The position numbers and the translations under genes were made by a program. 56,872 nt of DNA from NCBI GenBank assembly GCA_026389845.1, contig JAPLHB010000043.1:1-56872 (forward strand), read 5' to 3'. Under the pieces are notes generated by a model. That model did not search any database. It saw only the letters and a list, made by a program, of their open reading frames with translations, and was not told the origin of the DNA. This document shows positions 1 through 8,976 of this stretch, in pieces. Each line of letters begins with the position of its first letter. The stretch's first letter is position 1. The stretch comes from Chloroflexota bacterium. Its GTDB lineage: Bacteria > Chloroflexota > Anaerolineae > CG2-30-64-16.

Positions 1-197
1 TGCTCATAGGGCGACCTCCAACCATGCAGGAATGAGCGTATCAGCCGCACAGCGCGCAGCCCGTACGCGATCCTTGTTATACCAGAAATCCCGCATTTTG
101 TTAAGGTGCTACATCAGCCAAGCTGAACTCTAAACTAGAGTGCTATACTAGCGCGTCAGTTTGACTCGTATTGTAGCTGTGATCAGGAGAACCGCGT

Positions 198-1784
198 GTG
201 ATTCAACGCAAGACCCAACTGGCTGACTATTGGCAGAACTTCACCTTAGCCTCGGCCGACATCGAATTCCTTCATACCCTGCTGCTGGACGCCGAACAGC
301 CGATGACTCAGCGCGAGTTGGCGCTGGCGGTGATCGGCGAACGCTGCCGCCACGAAGAGAACCAACTGCGCGCTGAGCTAGGCCGCGGCACGGTGTATCA
401 GCCCAAGAAACATTTTCAGGTTGGCGAGAACGTGCTCTTCCCGGCGTTCGAGTTCCGCCTGGGCGAGGTGGTCGAAGTGCGCCCCGGCCAGAACCCGGAA
501 TACGGCCAGTTCGAGGTCATCACGGTGGACTTCGGCCCCGACCGCCGGCAGCGCAGCTTCGCGGCCGGTTTGGCCGCGCCGCACAAGCTCAACGTGGAGA
601 TGATGGCCGATCTGCTGGCGACCGGCGATCTGGCCTCGCCCGAGAAACTGCTGGCGACCGTGGCCAGCCCCGTGCCCGCAACCATCGCCCGCCAACTCGC
701 CGATCAGCCGGCCTTCGCATCCTTCGAGAACCGCTGGCTGCTGCGCGATCTGCTGGCCGACGTGCACGTGGGGCATCTGAACATCGCCGAGGCGTTGATT
801 GACGTGCGCGGCGCGCCCGTGGAAACCACAGCGCTGCTCAAGGAACTCGATCTGCCCGCCGAGATCAAGCGCGACGTGCTGGCCTTCTCGGTGCAAAGCG
901 CCCTGGCCGCCGACGGCCGCTTCGACCAGGTGGGGCCGGGCGAGTCTCGGCGCTGGTATTTGCGCCGCCTGGAGCCGCCCGAGGCACTGGAGATCCCGCT
1001 GCCGCTGCGCCACACGGCCAGCCCCTACGACAAAGAGGCTTTGCCTGTCGAGTTGCGCCAGATGGAATGGGAGTTGGACGATGAGTGGAGCGACGATGTC
1101 AAGGCCGAGCCATCCGGCCCGCGGGCCAATATCCCCACGACAACGCTGCTGCTCACTTACCCGCACCTGGCTTCGGGCACGTTGCCGCTCAACAAGCACA
1201 GCCGGCCGTTCTTTCCGCGCGGCTACAGCGAGCGCACTGCCCTGACGTTGATTGACGGCCGCTGGGGTCAGCGTTTCAACGCCTGGGTTGTCCATGCCGG
1301 GCGCTACGTGGCCGGGCTGCGATCCTGGTTCGAGCAGCACAAGCTGCCGGCCGGCGCGCTCATCACCCTGGAGCGCCGCGACAACTCCGGCGACATCGTC
1401 GTGGACTTTCGGCCCAAGCGGATGCGCCGCGAGTGGACGCGCCGCGCCCTGGTCCCAGATCCCAGCCGGCTGGACATCGAACTGCGCAAGGCGGAAATCT
1501 CGTGCGAATACGACGAGCACATCATCATCGGCGCGGATAAGCCGGAGGATCTGTTGAGGTTGCGCGGTCTGCCGGCCTTTGCCGAAGCATCGCTTGGAGA
1601 CCTGGTGTATCAGCTCTTCACCGATCTGGCCGGCTTGAGCGGCGTCGGCAACGTCCACGCCAAGACGATCTACAGCGCGGTCAACCTGGTGCGTCGCTGT
1701 CCGCCCGGTCCCATCTTCGCGGTGCTGGCGACAGACCCGCGCCTGCAAAGCATCGGCGACGGCTCTTACCGGCTGGCGGCGTAA
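198..1784 (+). CDS. Protein of unknown function with helix-turn-helix-like ends (528 aa)
   Basis: I do not recognise a named family. The GTG start at 198 is supported by CAGGAGA about 9 bases upstream. The first 50 residues (…TQRELALAVIGERC…) resemble a HARE-type winged helix, and the last 40 (…AVLATDPRLQSIGDGSYRLAA) have the form of a second winged-helix wing ending in a Gly-Tyr-x-Leu strand. Residues about 70-115 look like a small beta-barrel. No catalytic motif, signal peptide or membrane segment is visible. It is followed 14 bases later by a second small gene on the same strand, and the pair ends at a strong terminator, so the two are probably one transcript. A nucleic-acid-binding role is possible from the helix-turn-helix-like parts but is only an inference. 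Confidence 0.8.
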   Translation: MIQRKTQLADYWQNFTLASADIEFLHTLLLDAEQPMTQRELALAVIGERCRHEENQLRAELGRGTVYQPKKHFQVGENVLFPAFEFRLGEVVEVRPGQNPEYGQFEVITVDFGPDRRQRSFAAGLAAPHKLNVEMMADLLATGDLASPEKLLATVASPVPATIARQLADQPAFASFENRWLLRDLLADVHVGHLNIAEALIDVRGAPVETTALLKELDLPAEIKRDVLAFSVQSALAADGRFDQVGPGESRRWYLRRLEPPEALEIPLPLRHTASPYDKEALPVELRQMEWELDDEWSDDVKAEPSGPRANIPTTTLLLTYPHLASGTLPLNKHSRPFFPRGYSERTALTLIDGRWGQRFNAWVVHAGRYVAGLRSWFEQHKLPAGALITLERRDNSGDIVVDFRPKRMRREWTRRALVPDPSRLDIELRKAEISCEYDEHIIIGADKPEDLLRLRGLPAFAEASLGDLVYQLFTDLAGLSGVGNVHAKTIYSAVNLVRRCPPGPIFAVLATDPRLQSIGDGSYRLAA

Positions 1785-1798
1785 TTAAGGATATATCC

Positions 1799-2221
1799 AT
1801 GTGGAAACGACCATCCCTGGACACCAAGTTCCATATTGACTACGACTGGTGGAAGACCAACGGTAAGGACATTCGGGTGGCCGTGCGCGGGCAGTTGTGC
1901 CTCGATTGCCAGACCCGTTTCCCCGATCATCGCAACAGCGAATCGGTGGACTGGGTGGACCCCGACACGGCCGAGGTGATCCGTACCGACGCGCTGCTGC
2001 AGACCTTGCGCAACGATTGCGCATCCAAGCCCGGCTTTATCGGCAAGAACAACTCGATCGTCACCAACATCTTCCGCGTTTTCCTGTTGAACGCTAATCT
2101 GCCGTTGACCCCGGACGAGCTGCACGGCCAGATGCCGTGGGTCGGCACCGACGCCATCCTGCGCACCCTGGCGAGCGGCGCGGTTTTCATGGGGCTGCGG
2201 CCGGATTACGAAGCGAATTAA
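1799..2221 (+). CDS. Small protein of unknown function (140 aa), co-transcribed with the preceding gene
   Basis: The reading frame has a clean ATG start with an AAGGATAT sequence just upstream, and it starts 14 bases after the 528-residue gene. The protein has a conserved-looking Trp/Tyr-rich N-terminus, a CxxC pair (CLDC, residues about 32-35) and a C-terminal stretch (LTPDELHGQMPWVGTDAILR) that could form a helix-turn-helix. A single CxxC pair is not enough to claim a metal site. The tight spacing and shared terminator make a functional link with the upstream gene likely. I cannot name a function. Confidence 0.8.
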   Translation: MWKRPSLDTKFHIDYDWWKTNGKDIRVAVRGQLCLDCQTRFPDHRNSESVDWVDPDTAEVIRTDALLQTLRNDCASKPGFIGKNNSIVTNIFRVFLLNANLPLTPDELHGQMPWVGTDAILRTLASGAVFMGLRPDYEAN

Positions 2222-2233
2222 GGCGCGAACTAC

Positions 2234-2271
2234 AAACGCCTGGCGCTTTCAGAAGCGCCAGGCGTTTTTTT
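2234..2271 (+). terminator. Rho-independent terminator after the first two genes
   Basis: A perfect 15-bp stem (arms 2234-2248 and 2253-2267, AAACGCCTGGCGCTT) closes on a TCAG tetraloop and runs into a T tract. It lies 13 bases after the stop of the 140-residue protein. It may also end transcripts from the convergent glycosyltransferase gene, because the left arm starts with AAA. Confidence 0.93.
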
Positions 2272-2288
2272 GCCGTGAATCAACCGCC

Positions 2289-3287
2289 TCATCCACCGTC
2301 GCGTCCCGCCTGTGCGCGAGAGGCGCGCAGCGTGCGTTCGATCTCAGCAATCTGATCCGCCTGGCTCACGACCAACTCGGCGATGAAGCCGATTAAGAAG
2401 AGCAACAGCCCGGCAATCGCCAGCCCGCCGGCGCCCCAGAACAACGGACGCACCTGGGTCTGGGCGCTGAACCACAGCCCCAACAGCCCGGCATAAGTCA
2501 GTCCACTGACGAGCAAGCAGATCAGCCCCAGGCCGCCGAAAAAGCGCATGGGCGCTCGACTGAAGGTGAGCAAGAACCAGACGACCACCACGTCGAGCAG
2601 CGAGATTGGGATGCGGCTGAAGCCGAACTTAGAACGCCCGGCGCGGCGACGGTGCCAGGGGGTCGCCACTTCACCGATGCGATAGCCCTGGTGCGCGGCG
2701 ATGTGCAGGAGGAACCGATGCCAGTCGGAGCGCAGCGGCGGCAGCGTTTCGATCACCTCGCGACGGAAGCCCTTGATCCAGTTCATGTCGTGTGCAGTCA
2801 CGCCAAAGAGCCAGCGAGAGACGGAGTTGTAGATGCCCGACGCGAAGACCTTGCCTTCTTTGCGCCCCTGCCGCCAACCGGCCACCACGTCGTAGCCTTC
2901 GTCCAGTTTGCCCAGTAGAAGGGGTATATCGGTCTCGGGGTCCGATTCCAGGTCGGCCGGCAGAAAGAGGATGAAATCCCCGCGCACGGCTGCAAAGCCG
3001 GTGCGCAGCGCGGCCGTCAACCCCAGGTTGCGCCGATGGTGCAACACGCGGAGAAAGGGATAGGTCGCGCACAGCCCTTCCGCGATGGCGCCGGTGTCAT
3101 CCGTGGAGCCATCGTTGATCAACACTAGCTCGCCTGCGCCGTCGGTCAGGCCGAGCGCGGTGAAGGCCCGACCCACGCGCGCTGCCAGCTCTGGCACGTT
3201 TTCGGCCTCGTTGCGCGCGGGGACCAGCACAGAGACGCGGGGATTGCCGATTGCAGATGGCGGATTGCAGATTGCAGATTGCGTCAT
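2289..3287 (-). CDS. Family 2 glycosyltransferase with two C-terminal membrane helices
   Basis: This is a GT-A fold enzyme of the dolichol-phosphate mannosyltransferase/undecaprenyl-phosphate sugar transferase type. It probably transfers a sugar from a nucleotide donor to a lipid-phosphate carrier at the inner face of the membrane. Visible features are the N-terminal strand SVLVPARNEAENV, the nucleotide-binding INDGSTDDT, the acidic PADLESD that stands in the DxD position, and two hydrophobic helices near residues 245-275 and 283-310. The first 16 residues (…SAICNPPSAIGNP) are encoded by a 7-bp repeat array, so the ancestral start was probably close to residue 17 and the present N-terminus is repeat-derived. 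No better ATG start is visible downstream. The next gene upstream on the same strand is an ATPase gene, and the array separates the two. Confidence 0.88.
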   Translation of the reverse strand: MTQSAICNPPSAIGNPRVSVLVPARNEAENVPELAARVGRAFTALGLTDGAGELVLINDGSTDDTGAIAEGLCATYPFLRVLHHRRNLGLTAALRTGFAAVRGDFILFLPADLESDPETDIPLLLGKLDEGYDVVAGWRQGRKEGKVFASGIYNSVSRWLFGVTAHDMNWIKGFRREVIETLPPLRSDWHRFLLHIAAHQGYRIGEVATPWHRRRAGRSKFGFSRIPISLLDVVVVWFLLTFSRAPMRFFGGLGLICLLVSGLTYAGLLGLWFSAQTQVRPLFWGAGGLAIAGLLLFLIGFIAELVVSQADQIAEIERTLRASRAQAGRDGG

Positions 3288-3354
3288 TCGCTCATTCGCT
3301 GATTTGCTGATTTGCTGATTTGCTGATTTGCTGATTTGCTGATTTGCTGATTCG
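3243..3354. repeat. Short-period tandem array (7-bp GATTGCA and 8-bp GATTTGCT units)
   Basis: The left part is made of degenerate GATTGCA heptamers and the right part of about seven GATTTGCT octamers with two GCTCATTC variants between. The array fills the gap between the ATPase stop and the glycosyltransferase start, and it supplies the first codons of the glycosyltransferase. Confidence 0.9.
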
Positions 3355-4638
3355 TCACGTCGCCCAGATTTCGCTGATCAGTCGGCGGAGTTGGACGATT
3401 TCGTCCTGCAGGTGCGCGATCTCGGCGAGCGCCTGGGGTGAGACGGCCAACAGATCGCGCGCGCGCTGCTGCTCCAGCTCGACCAGGCGGCTACGCCGGG
3501 CATTGAGCCGCGCGATCAGCAGGCTGGCCTCCTGGGCCTGGTGTACCGCCAGGGCCGTCTGCATCGCGGTCTCTGACGTGGCCGCGGCCGGCGTCGCGCC
3601 CAGGGCGCTGCGTTCGGTCGCCAGCCAGTTCGCCAGGAACTGGTTGCCGATGGCCCATTGGCCGTAGACCCGGCGCAGGTGCCCCAGGCTTTCCAGGTTG
3701 CGCAGGCGCTGGTGGAGCTGCTCGGGATGCTCGTCCACCGTCGCCTGCAACGTCTTTTCTTCCACAACCGCGGCGTCGTACACCGCCCACACCACCCGCC
3801 GATCGGCTTCGGTAAGTGCGCTGAAGTCGTTGGCAAAGAAGCCGCGCAGCCCCGGCTCCACCTGCAGGTCGTCATCGCCGATGGCGCGCAGCCACCCGCC
3901 CGCCTGGAACAGCCGCGCACAGAGCAACTGGATGAGATACGGGTGGTTGTTGGTGGCTTCGCAGATTGTGTCCGCGACCTCAGGTTCGGCCTGCACCGGC
4001 GTTTCGGCCTGCGCCTGGCCGATCAGGGCGCGGGCATCCTGTGGGGTCAGGCCGCCGAGGGTCTGCGAGACGTCGAAGCCTACCAGGAACGGCGAGGTAG
4101 ACCAGTCGCGGCAGACATCGTGGAGTTGGTAGATTGCGCGCGTAGCCGTCATCACGACCCGCAAACCGGGCGCGACGGTCAACTGGCGGTGGAGGCGTTG
4201 GGCCGCCTCTGGCTCCTCCTGCGCGATCCGCACGAGCGCCTCGACCTCGTCGCAGAGCAGCAGCAGCTCCCGGCCGGAACGCAGAGCCGCCCGGCGCAGG
4301 GTAGATAGCGCCGCCAGGACGTCGTTTTCGGGCAACGTCGCGGGCGTAACCTCCAGGGCCTCGAACCGCTCCCCGGCATCGCGCACGGCGTCGGCCAGGT
4401 ATTGGCCGAGGCGCTCGACCGTATCACCGCCCTGCATATCCCAATAGAGCGGAACCAGCGCGTCCTCGCCGGCGGCCAGCAGCTCCAACTGCCGCAGCAG
4501 CGACGTCTTGCCGATGCGCCGGTTGCCGACCACCAGGCAGGCGCGGCCCTCCCCATGCAGCAAATGGTCAATCAGGTCATGACGACCATAGTGCTTGCGG
4601 CTCGTTACATAACCGCCGGTCATGTAGGGATTGCGCAC
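3355..4638 (-). CDS. Stand-alone AAA/STAND-like ATPase, relative of the neighbouring sensor's output domain
   Basis: The protein begins with RNPYMTGGYV…YGR, a hallmark of the ATPase family in which an NPYxxG motif precedes the P-loop. Walker A is GNRRIGKTS and a Walker B-like LLLCDEVEAL follows about 100 residues later. The C-terminal 100 residues contain a winged-helix-like segment and a coiled coil (…LVELEQQRARDLLAV…IAHLQDEIVQLRRLI). I prefer the GTG start at 4638, because AAAGAGG lies 5-6 bases before it and it begins just before the NPY motif; an open frame extends to 4707 but would overlap the upstream gene. The upstream neighbour, 22 bases away, carries the same ATPase module at its C-terminus, so the two probably act together. 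Its substrate is unknown. Confidence 0.85.
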   Translation of the reverse strand: MRNPYMTGGYVTSRKHYGRHDLIDHLLHGEGRACLVVGNRRIGKTSLLRQLELLAAGEDALVPLYWDMQGGDTVERLGQYLADAVRDAGERFEALEVTPATLPENDVLAALSTLRRAALRSGRELLLLCDEVEALVRIAQEEPEAAQRLHRQLTVAPGLRVVMTATRAIYQLHDVCRDWSTSPFLVGFDVSQTLGGLTPQDARALIGQAQAETPVQAEPEVADTICEATNNHPYLIQLLCARLFQAGGWLRAIGDDDLQVEPGLRGFFANDFSALTEADRRVVWAVYDAAVVEEKTLQATVDEHPEQLHQRLRNLESLGHLRRVYGQWAIGNQFLANWLATERSALGATPAAATSETAMQTALAVHQAQEASLLIARLNARRSRLVELEQQRARDLLAVSPQALAEIAHLQDEIVQLRRLISEIWAT

Positions 4639-4660
4639 AGCCACCTCTTTATGGAGCGCG

Positions 4661-7600
4661 TCACGTCGCGCCCGCCTTTTCGATCGCTCGATGGGCCGCC
4701 TGCGCATCCGCCAGCGTGATGTGCGTCCGGCCGCCGGCCAGCATCTGGTTTACCGCCTCCAGGCCATATTGCTGCAACCGGAACGGCCGACCTTCAGCCT
4801 GGTCTATCGTGAACGCCAGGGCGTCGGGGGCCCAGGTATAAGTTCCCTTCACCGGCTCCGTCAATAGCTCACGCGCATTCGCGGGCGTGAAAGGCTCCAA
4901 CTCGACGTCGTTGAAGAGATTATACCACGGACTCTCCAGCCGATCCCAGGCCTTGCTGATGTGTACGCCGGCGACAACCGCGCCCAGATTTTCCGCCAGG
5001 GAGCTCATGAAGACGCGTCGTAACTGCTGCTGGATCAGGTTGTCGTAGTGGCTGACCACGTCCATCTCGTCCAACAGCAGGATGACGCGCACGTTGCGCG
5101 GGGCCACGACGGTTTTCAGCGCATCCAGGAGCAACCGGAGATCACTCGTGAAATAGCGGTCGTTGTATTCAGCCACCGGCTTGTCGCTGAAACGCAACTC
5201 CGGCGGGGCTTCCACCAAGTACGCGGCCAGCACGGCCCAGATGCCGTCCATCAGATGGTGGAAGAAGTGCTCCTGCGGCGTGCCTTCCAGGTCAATCAAG
5301 ACCGGCACGAAGACCCATTCGGGATCGTCGGCCTGACGCAGCCGCTGGGTCAGTTGATATAGCAGGCTGGTCTTGCCCATCCGGCGTTCGCCGTGGATCA
5401 TGACGCTGTTCTGGTGCAATGCACTGAAGATCTTGTTCAACAACTCATCGCGCGCGAAGAACATCTCGGCCTGGCGCACCGGCTCGCCACAAATGTACGG
5501 ATTGAATTGTCGCGAGAGCGCCTCGCGACCTCGTGCGGTCATCTCGGCCTCCCGCCGCCGTTCGCGAGCGCGCGCCCGCAAGGCGATTCCGCCCGCGCCG
5601 CCCAGCCCGCCCAACGCCACCAATCCCAGGAGCACGATCGCCAGAAAATCGCCGGTAGCCATCCGCCGGCCCCCTGGCAGCGTGACCATCGGCTTCGGCG
5701 GCGGCACGGCCAGTGTGATCTCGGCCGGCGCCGAGTAGTTGAAATCGGCGTCTCGCACCTGCACCCGCAGGACGTAGCTGCCGGGTGTCAGCGTCAGATC
5801 ATCGAAGGACACGAACGGCTCAGTGAGGACGCGTTCCGCCGCGTCCACCCCCTCCAGTTGCACCAGAAAGAGCAGGTGATCGAAGCGCGTGCCCAGGTCA
5901 CCGGCGTCCAGGCGAATGGCCTGGAGCTGGCCGTCGGACAGCGTGATCGCCCCATTGCGCAACGCCTGCAAGTTGACCGACTCCACCTTCACCCACGGCG
6001 TCGTTCGCTCGGGCTGATAGCGCACCAACCCGCCCTCAGTCCCGATCCAAATGACCCCGGCGGCGTCAGACGCCACCGCTAGAACCTTCGAGTTAGGCAG
6101 CACGTCACCCGCGTAGGACTGCCAGGTGCGGCCGTCGAAACGGCTCAGCCCGGCGTAGGTGCCGATCCATAAACTCTCGGCGCCGTAACTCAACGTGAGG
6201 ACTTTGGGGCTGGGCAATTCGGCATCCAGCCGCTGCCAACTCCCGTCGGCGTAGCGCCACAGTCCATCGTTGCCCGTGCCCACCCACAGGCTGCCGGCGG
6301 GGCCATCCTCAATTCCGTTGACGACGATGCCCTTGAGAGGACTGCCGCCTGCGGTCAGCGCCGTCTCCCAGGTTGCCTGGCCCTGTACGGCGCCCGGCAG
6401 TAGCCGCTTGACGCCGTCATCGGGCAGGCCGAACCACAGCGCGCCGTCGCGGCCGCGGTGGACGGCGTTCACCCGCTTACCGGCCAATTCCGGCGCCGGC
6501 TGGAAGCCGCCGGTTTCGTCCCACCGGACGGCTCCCCCCCCGGCTGCCAGCCAAAGGGGACCGTCGGCATCTTGCGCGAAGGAGTAGACCGGCAGGTCCA
6601 CGCCGATCGCGGCCCGGCCGAAGAAACGCCACTTGCCGTCCGCAGCCAGGTAGCCGACGTCGTTGCCGGTGCCGACCCAAATCCATCCGCGACTGTCTTC
6701 GAAGAGCGACACGATGCGCCGGTCGGGCAGGCCCTCGCGCTCCGTGAGACGCTGCCACTCCCGGCCGTCCCACACCGCCAGGCCCCCCTGCTCAGTACCG
6801 ACCCAGGTCTTTCCCCGGCTGTCGGTCAGGATGGCGTTGATACGCTGACCCGCCAGACCGTCGTCCTCGACGGTCTGCCAGATGTGTCCGGCGTAGCGGC
6901 TGATGCCTGCGATGGTCCCTAGCCATAGTGCGCCGTCGGGGGTGAACGCCATCGCGCGCACGTAGTCGTTCACCAGGCCGTTCTGTCGCGCCCGCAACTG
7001 AGTCAGCGTCGGGTTGTCGGCGCGGGGGGCTGCGCTGTAGAACAGGCCCTGGTCGGTGCCGGCCCACAGGCCGCCCTTCTCATCCTGTAACAGGGCGAAG
7101 ACGGCGGGACCGCTGTCGGTCGTCAGGAGCGGGAACTGCTGCCAGATGCCGGCCTCGTAAAAAAACAGCCCATTCTGCGTGCCCGCCCAAACCCGGCCGT
7201 CTTTTTCGGCCCACAACGTAAAGATTTCCGCGGCCGCCGGCCAGGTGCCGTCTAACGCTTGCCATGCGCCGTTGCGATTACGCTCCCAAACGCCGGTCGT
7301 GCTCGTCGCGACCAGAATGGCCCCATCGGTTCCGGCCGTCATGGCGAGGACAGTCGCGTCGGCCAGAGGCGAGTTCCGCACCTGGCGCTCGCCGTCCAGA
7401 TAGATCAACCCCTGGGCCGTGCCTACCCAGATGCCCGGCTCGCCGTTGCCGTCGGGAGACACGGTCGCGGGCAGGAGCGCGCGCACGTCGTTGCTCGGCA
7501 ACCCATTCTCCATGTTCCACTTCTGGCAGCATTTCCCATCTGGCGAGCGCCGTCCCAGACCGGCCGTCTTGGTGGCAAACCAGACCGCGCCATCTGTGGT

Positions 7601-7924
7601 TTCGGTGATCGCCCGTACCCGATCGGCCGGCAGGCCCTCGGCTTCGCCCAAGCCCTGCCAGTAGTGGCCGTCGTAGAAGCCGACCCCGGTGTCAGCGCCG
7701 AACCAGAGCACACCGTCCGGTGCGGCAAACACGGCCGACACGTTGCCCGAACGCAGTCCCTCGCGCACGGTGAACGTCTGCCAAAGGTCGCCTGGCCCCC
7801 CCTGCGCCGAGGCCGCCGCCGGCGACAAGGCCAAGATCAGCCCGATGATGAGGAAGCCTCCCAGGCGTCTGCGTTGTCGGACCCGAAAAGGAGGATCGCG
7901 GTGGAAACTTGCTTGCTGTGTCAT
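4661..7924 (-). CDS. Membrane sensor: signal peptide, Reg_prop beta-propeller, Y_Y_Y-like domain, TM helix, cytoplasmic AAA ATPase (1087 aa)
   Basis: Residues 1-41 are a signal peptide ending ASAQG. Residues about 45-650 hold about fourteen repeats of the Reg_prop type (patterns such as GxxWVGTxxGL and IWIGTEGGL), enough for two seven-bladed propellers. An Ig-like Y_Y_Y-type segment follows (about 680-745, …FVSFDDLTLTPGSYVLRVQVRD), then one membrane helix (about 765-785) and a short basic linker. The cytoplasmic part starts at NPYICGEPV and has Walker A GERRMGKTS (845-853) and Walker B ILLLDE (about 948-953). In known Reg_prop/Y_Y_Y sensors the output is usually a histidine kinase, a GGDEF domain or a DNA-binding domain; here it is an ATPase like the one encoded by the next gene. 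The domain order predicts transmembrane ligand sensing. The ligand and target are unknown. Confidence 0.9.
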   Translation of the reverse strand: MTQQASFHRDPPFRVRQRRRLGGFLIIGLILALSPAAASAQGGPGDLWQTFTVREGLRSGNVSAVFAAPDGVLWFGADTGVGFYDGHYWQGLGEAEGLPADRVRAITETTDGAVWFATKTAGLGRRSPDGKCCQKWNMENGLPSNDVRALLPATVSPDGNGEPGIWVGTAQGLIYLDGERQVRNSPLADATVLAMTAGTDGAILVATSTTGVWERNRNGAWQALDGTWPAAAEIFTLWAEKDGRVWAGTQNGLFFYEAGIWQQFPLLTTDSGPAVFALLQDEKGGLWAGTDQGLFYSAAPRADNPTLTQLRARQNGLVNDYVRAMAFTPDGALWLGTIAGISRYAGHIWQTVEDDGLAGQRINAILTDSRGKTWVGTEQGGLAVWDGREWQRLTEREGLPDRRIVSLFEDSRGWIWVGTGNDVGYLAADGKWRFFGRAAIGVDLPVYSFAQDADGPLWLAAGGGAVRWDETGGFQPAPELAGKRVNAVHRGRDGALWFGLPDDGVKRLLPGAVQGQATWETALTAGGSPLKGIVVNGIEDGPAGSLWVGTGNDGLWRYADGSWQRLDAELPSPKVLTLSYGAESLWIGTYAGLSRFDGRTWQSYAGDVLPNSKVLAVASDAAGVIWIGTEGGLVRYQPERTTPWVKVESVNLQALRNGAITLSDGQLQAIRLDAGDLGTRFDHLLFLVQLEGVDAAERVLTEPFVSFDDLTLTPGSYVLRVQVRDADFNYSAPAEITLAVPPPKPMVTLPGGRRMATGDFLAIVLLGLVALGGLGGAGGIALRARARERRREAEMTARGREALSRQFNPYICGEPVRQAEMFFARDELLNKIFSALHQNSVMIHGERRMGKTSLLYQLTQRLRQADDPEWVFVPVLIDLEGTPQEHFFHHLMDGIWAVLAAYLVEAPPELRFSDKPVAEYNDRYFTSDLRLLLDALKTVVAPRNVRVILLLDEMDVVSHYDNLIQQQLRRVFMSSLAENLGAVVAGVHISKAWDRLESPWYNLFNDVELEPFTPANARELLTEPVKGTYTWAPDALAFTIDQAEGRPFRLQQYGLEAVNQMLAGGRTHITLADAQAAHRAIEKAGAT

Positions 7925-8022
7925 AACCTTGTCGCTATCTATCCTGGTAGATAATGCTTATGGCCCGATTCTCCGGGCTTCCATGACCATCATCCTATTG
8001 CTATCATGAACGTAATGTGCTA

Positions 8023-8031
8023 TGTTATACT
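8023..8031 (+). promoter_or_regulatory. Possible extended -10 promoter for the LysM gene
   Basis: TGTTATACT fits an extended -10 element (TGn followed by TATACT). It lies about 70 bases before the LysM protein start, in the 180-base gap between two divergent genes. No good -35 box is visible at the expected spacing. Confidence 0.35.
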
Positions 8032-8103
8032 TGGTGTTCAAACTACTGTAGCGGGACATGGATTTTATTAGACAGGCCGAACAGACCTGAGAGGCGGGCA
8101 GCA

Positions 8104-8922
8104 ATGAATTTGAAAACATGCTTCTCACTCGTGACCGTACTGGCGGTTGCCGTGCTGGTCGCGCTGCCGGTCGCTCCTGTCTACGCTGCTGGCGGCACGT
8201 ATACCGTTCGGCCTGGGGAAACCCTCTCTGGAATCGCCAGTCGCTATGGCGTCAGCGTGGAGGCGTTGCGGGCGGCGAACAACCTGGGCAACGCAAACCA
8301 GATCACGGCCGGCATGGTGCTGGTCATCCCCAGCGCAACGCAAGCCACCGCCGGAGGCTCCAGCCAACCCGGTTCCGCTTACAGCCCGGGCGGCTCGTAT
8401 CAGTCCGGCTCCGTGGCTGGCTCCAGTCGTTCCGGCTCGTACGGCGGCGGGTGCAGCAGCCCCTACATCGTCCAGTCCGGCGATTCGCTCTCGACTATCG
8501 CCGCCCGGTGTGGGGTGTCCACCGGGGCCTTGGCCGCCGCGAACGGCCTCGGTTCGACCAGTAAAGTCTTCGTGGGACAACGTCTGATCTTCCCCAGTTC
8601 GACGGGTGGAGGGGGCTATAGCTCTCCCAACGCTCGTGCAACTCCCGAACCATCGTCCGGTCGCGCGGCATGCACCAATCCTTACGTCGTCCGCTCCGGC
8701 GATACCTTGGGCTCGGTCGCGGCCCGCTGCGGCGTCAGCGCCGAGAACCTGCGCCGATGGAACAACCTCTGGTCCAATACGGTCTGGCCCGGCCTGCGGC
8801 TGATTACGCAAGGCCCCTTCGCCGCGCCGGCAACGAGCACCCGTGTGCCGGCCGCCGGATCTGTGCCCCTCTACCCGGCTTCGCCGACGCCGCGGATGGA
8901 ACCGACGATCGCGCCCTGGTGA
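8104..8922 (+). CDS. Secreted protein with three LysM domains (272 aa)
   Basis: LysM domains bind N-acetylglucosamine-containing glycans, usually peptidoglycan. The ATG at 8104 is chosen because it directly begins a signal peptide (residues 1-31, ending PVYAAGG) and follows GAGAGGCGGG; the open frame upstream is not protein-like. Three LysM units lie at about residues 34-78 (TYTVRPGETLSGIASRYGVS), 117-160 and 192-235. The second and third contain a matched Cys pair (CSSPYIV…ARCGVS and CTNPYVV…ARCGVS), suggesting one disulfide per domain outside the cell; the first lacks it. Linkers are rich in Gly and Ser. There is no catalytic domain, so it is probably a wall-binding or structural protein, transcribed divergently from the beta-propeller sensor. 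Confidence 0.9.
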   Translation: MNLKTCFSLVTVLAVAVLVALPVAPVYAAGGTYTVRPGETLSGIASRYGVSVEALRAANNLGNANQITAGMVLVIPSATQATAGGSSQPGSAYSPGGSYQSGSVAGSSRSGSYGGGCSSPYIVQSGDSLSTIAARCGVSTGALAAANGLGSTSKVFVGQRLIFPSSTGGGGYSSPNARATPEPSSGRAACTNPYVVRSGDTLGSVAARCGVSAENLRRWNNLWSNTVWPGLRLITQGPFAAPATSTRVPAAGSVPLYPASPTPRMEPTIAPW

Positions 8923-8976
8923 CGACCAGTTAACCATACATAATCATAGCACAACTGTACCCAAAACGCAACTTGG

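Noticed and set aside
378..1748. 456-codon frame antisense to the first gene
   Set aside because: Low-complexity Arg/Gln/His-rich composition and no start signal; the plus-strand gene has a ribosome site and a terminator.
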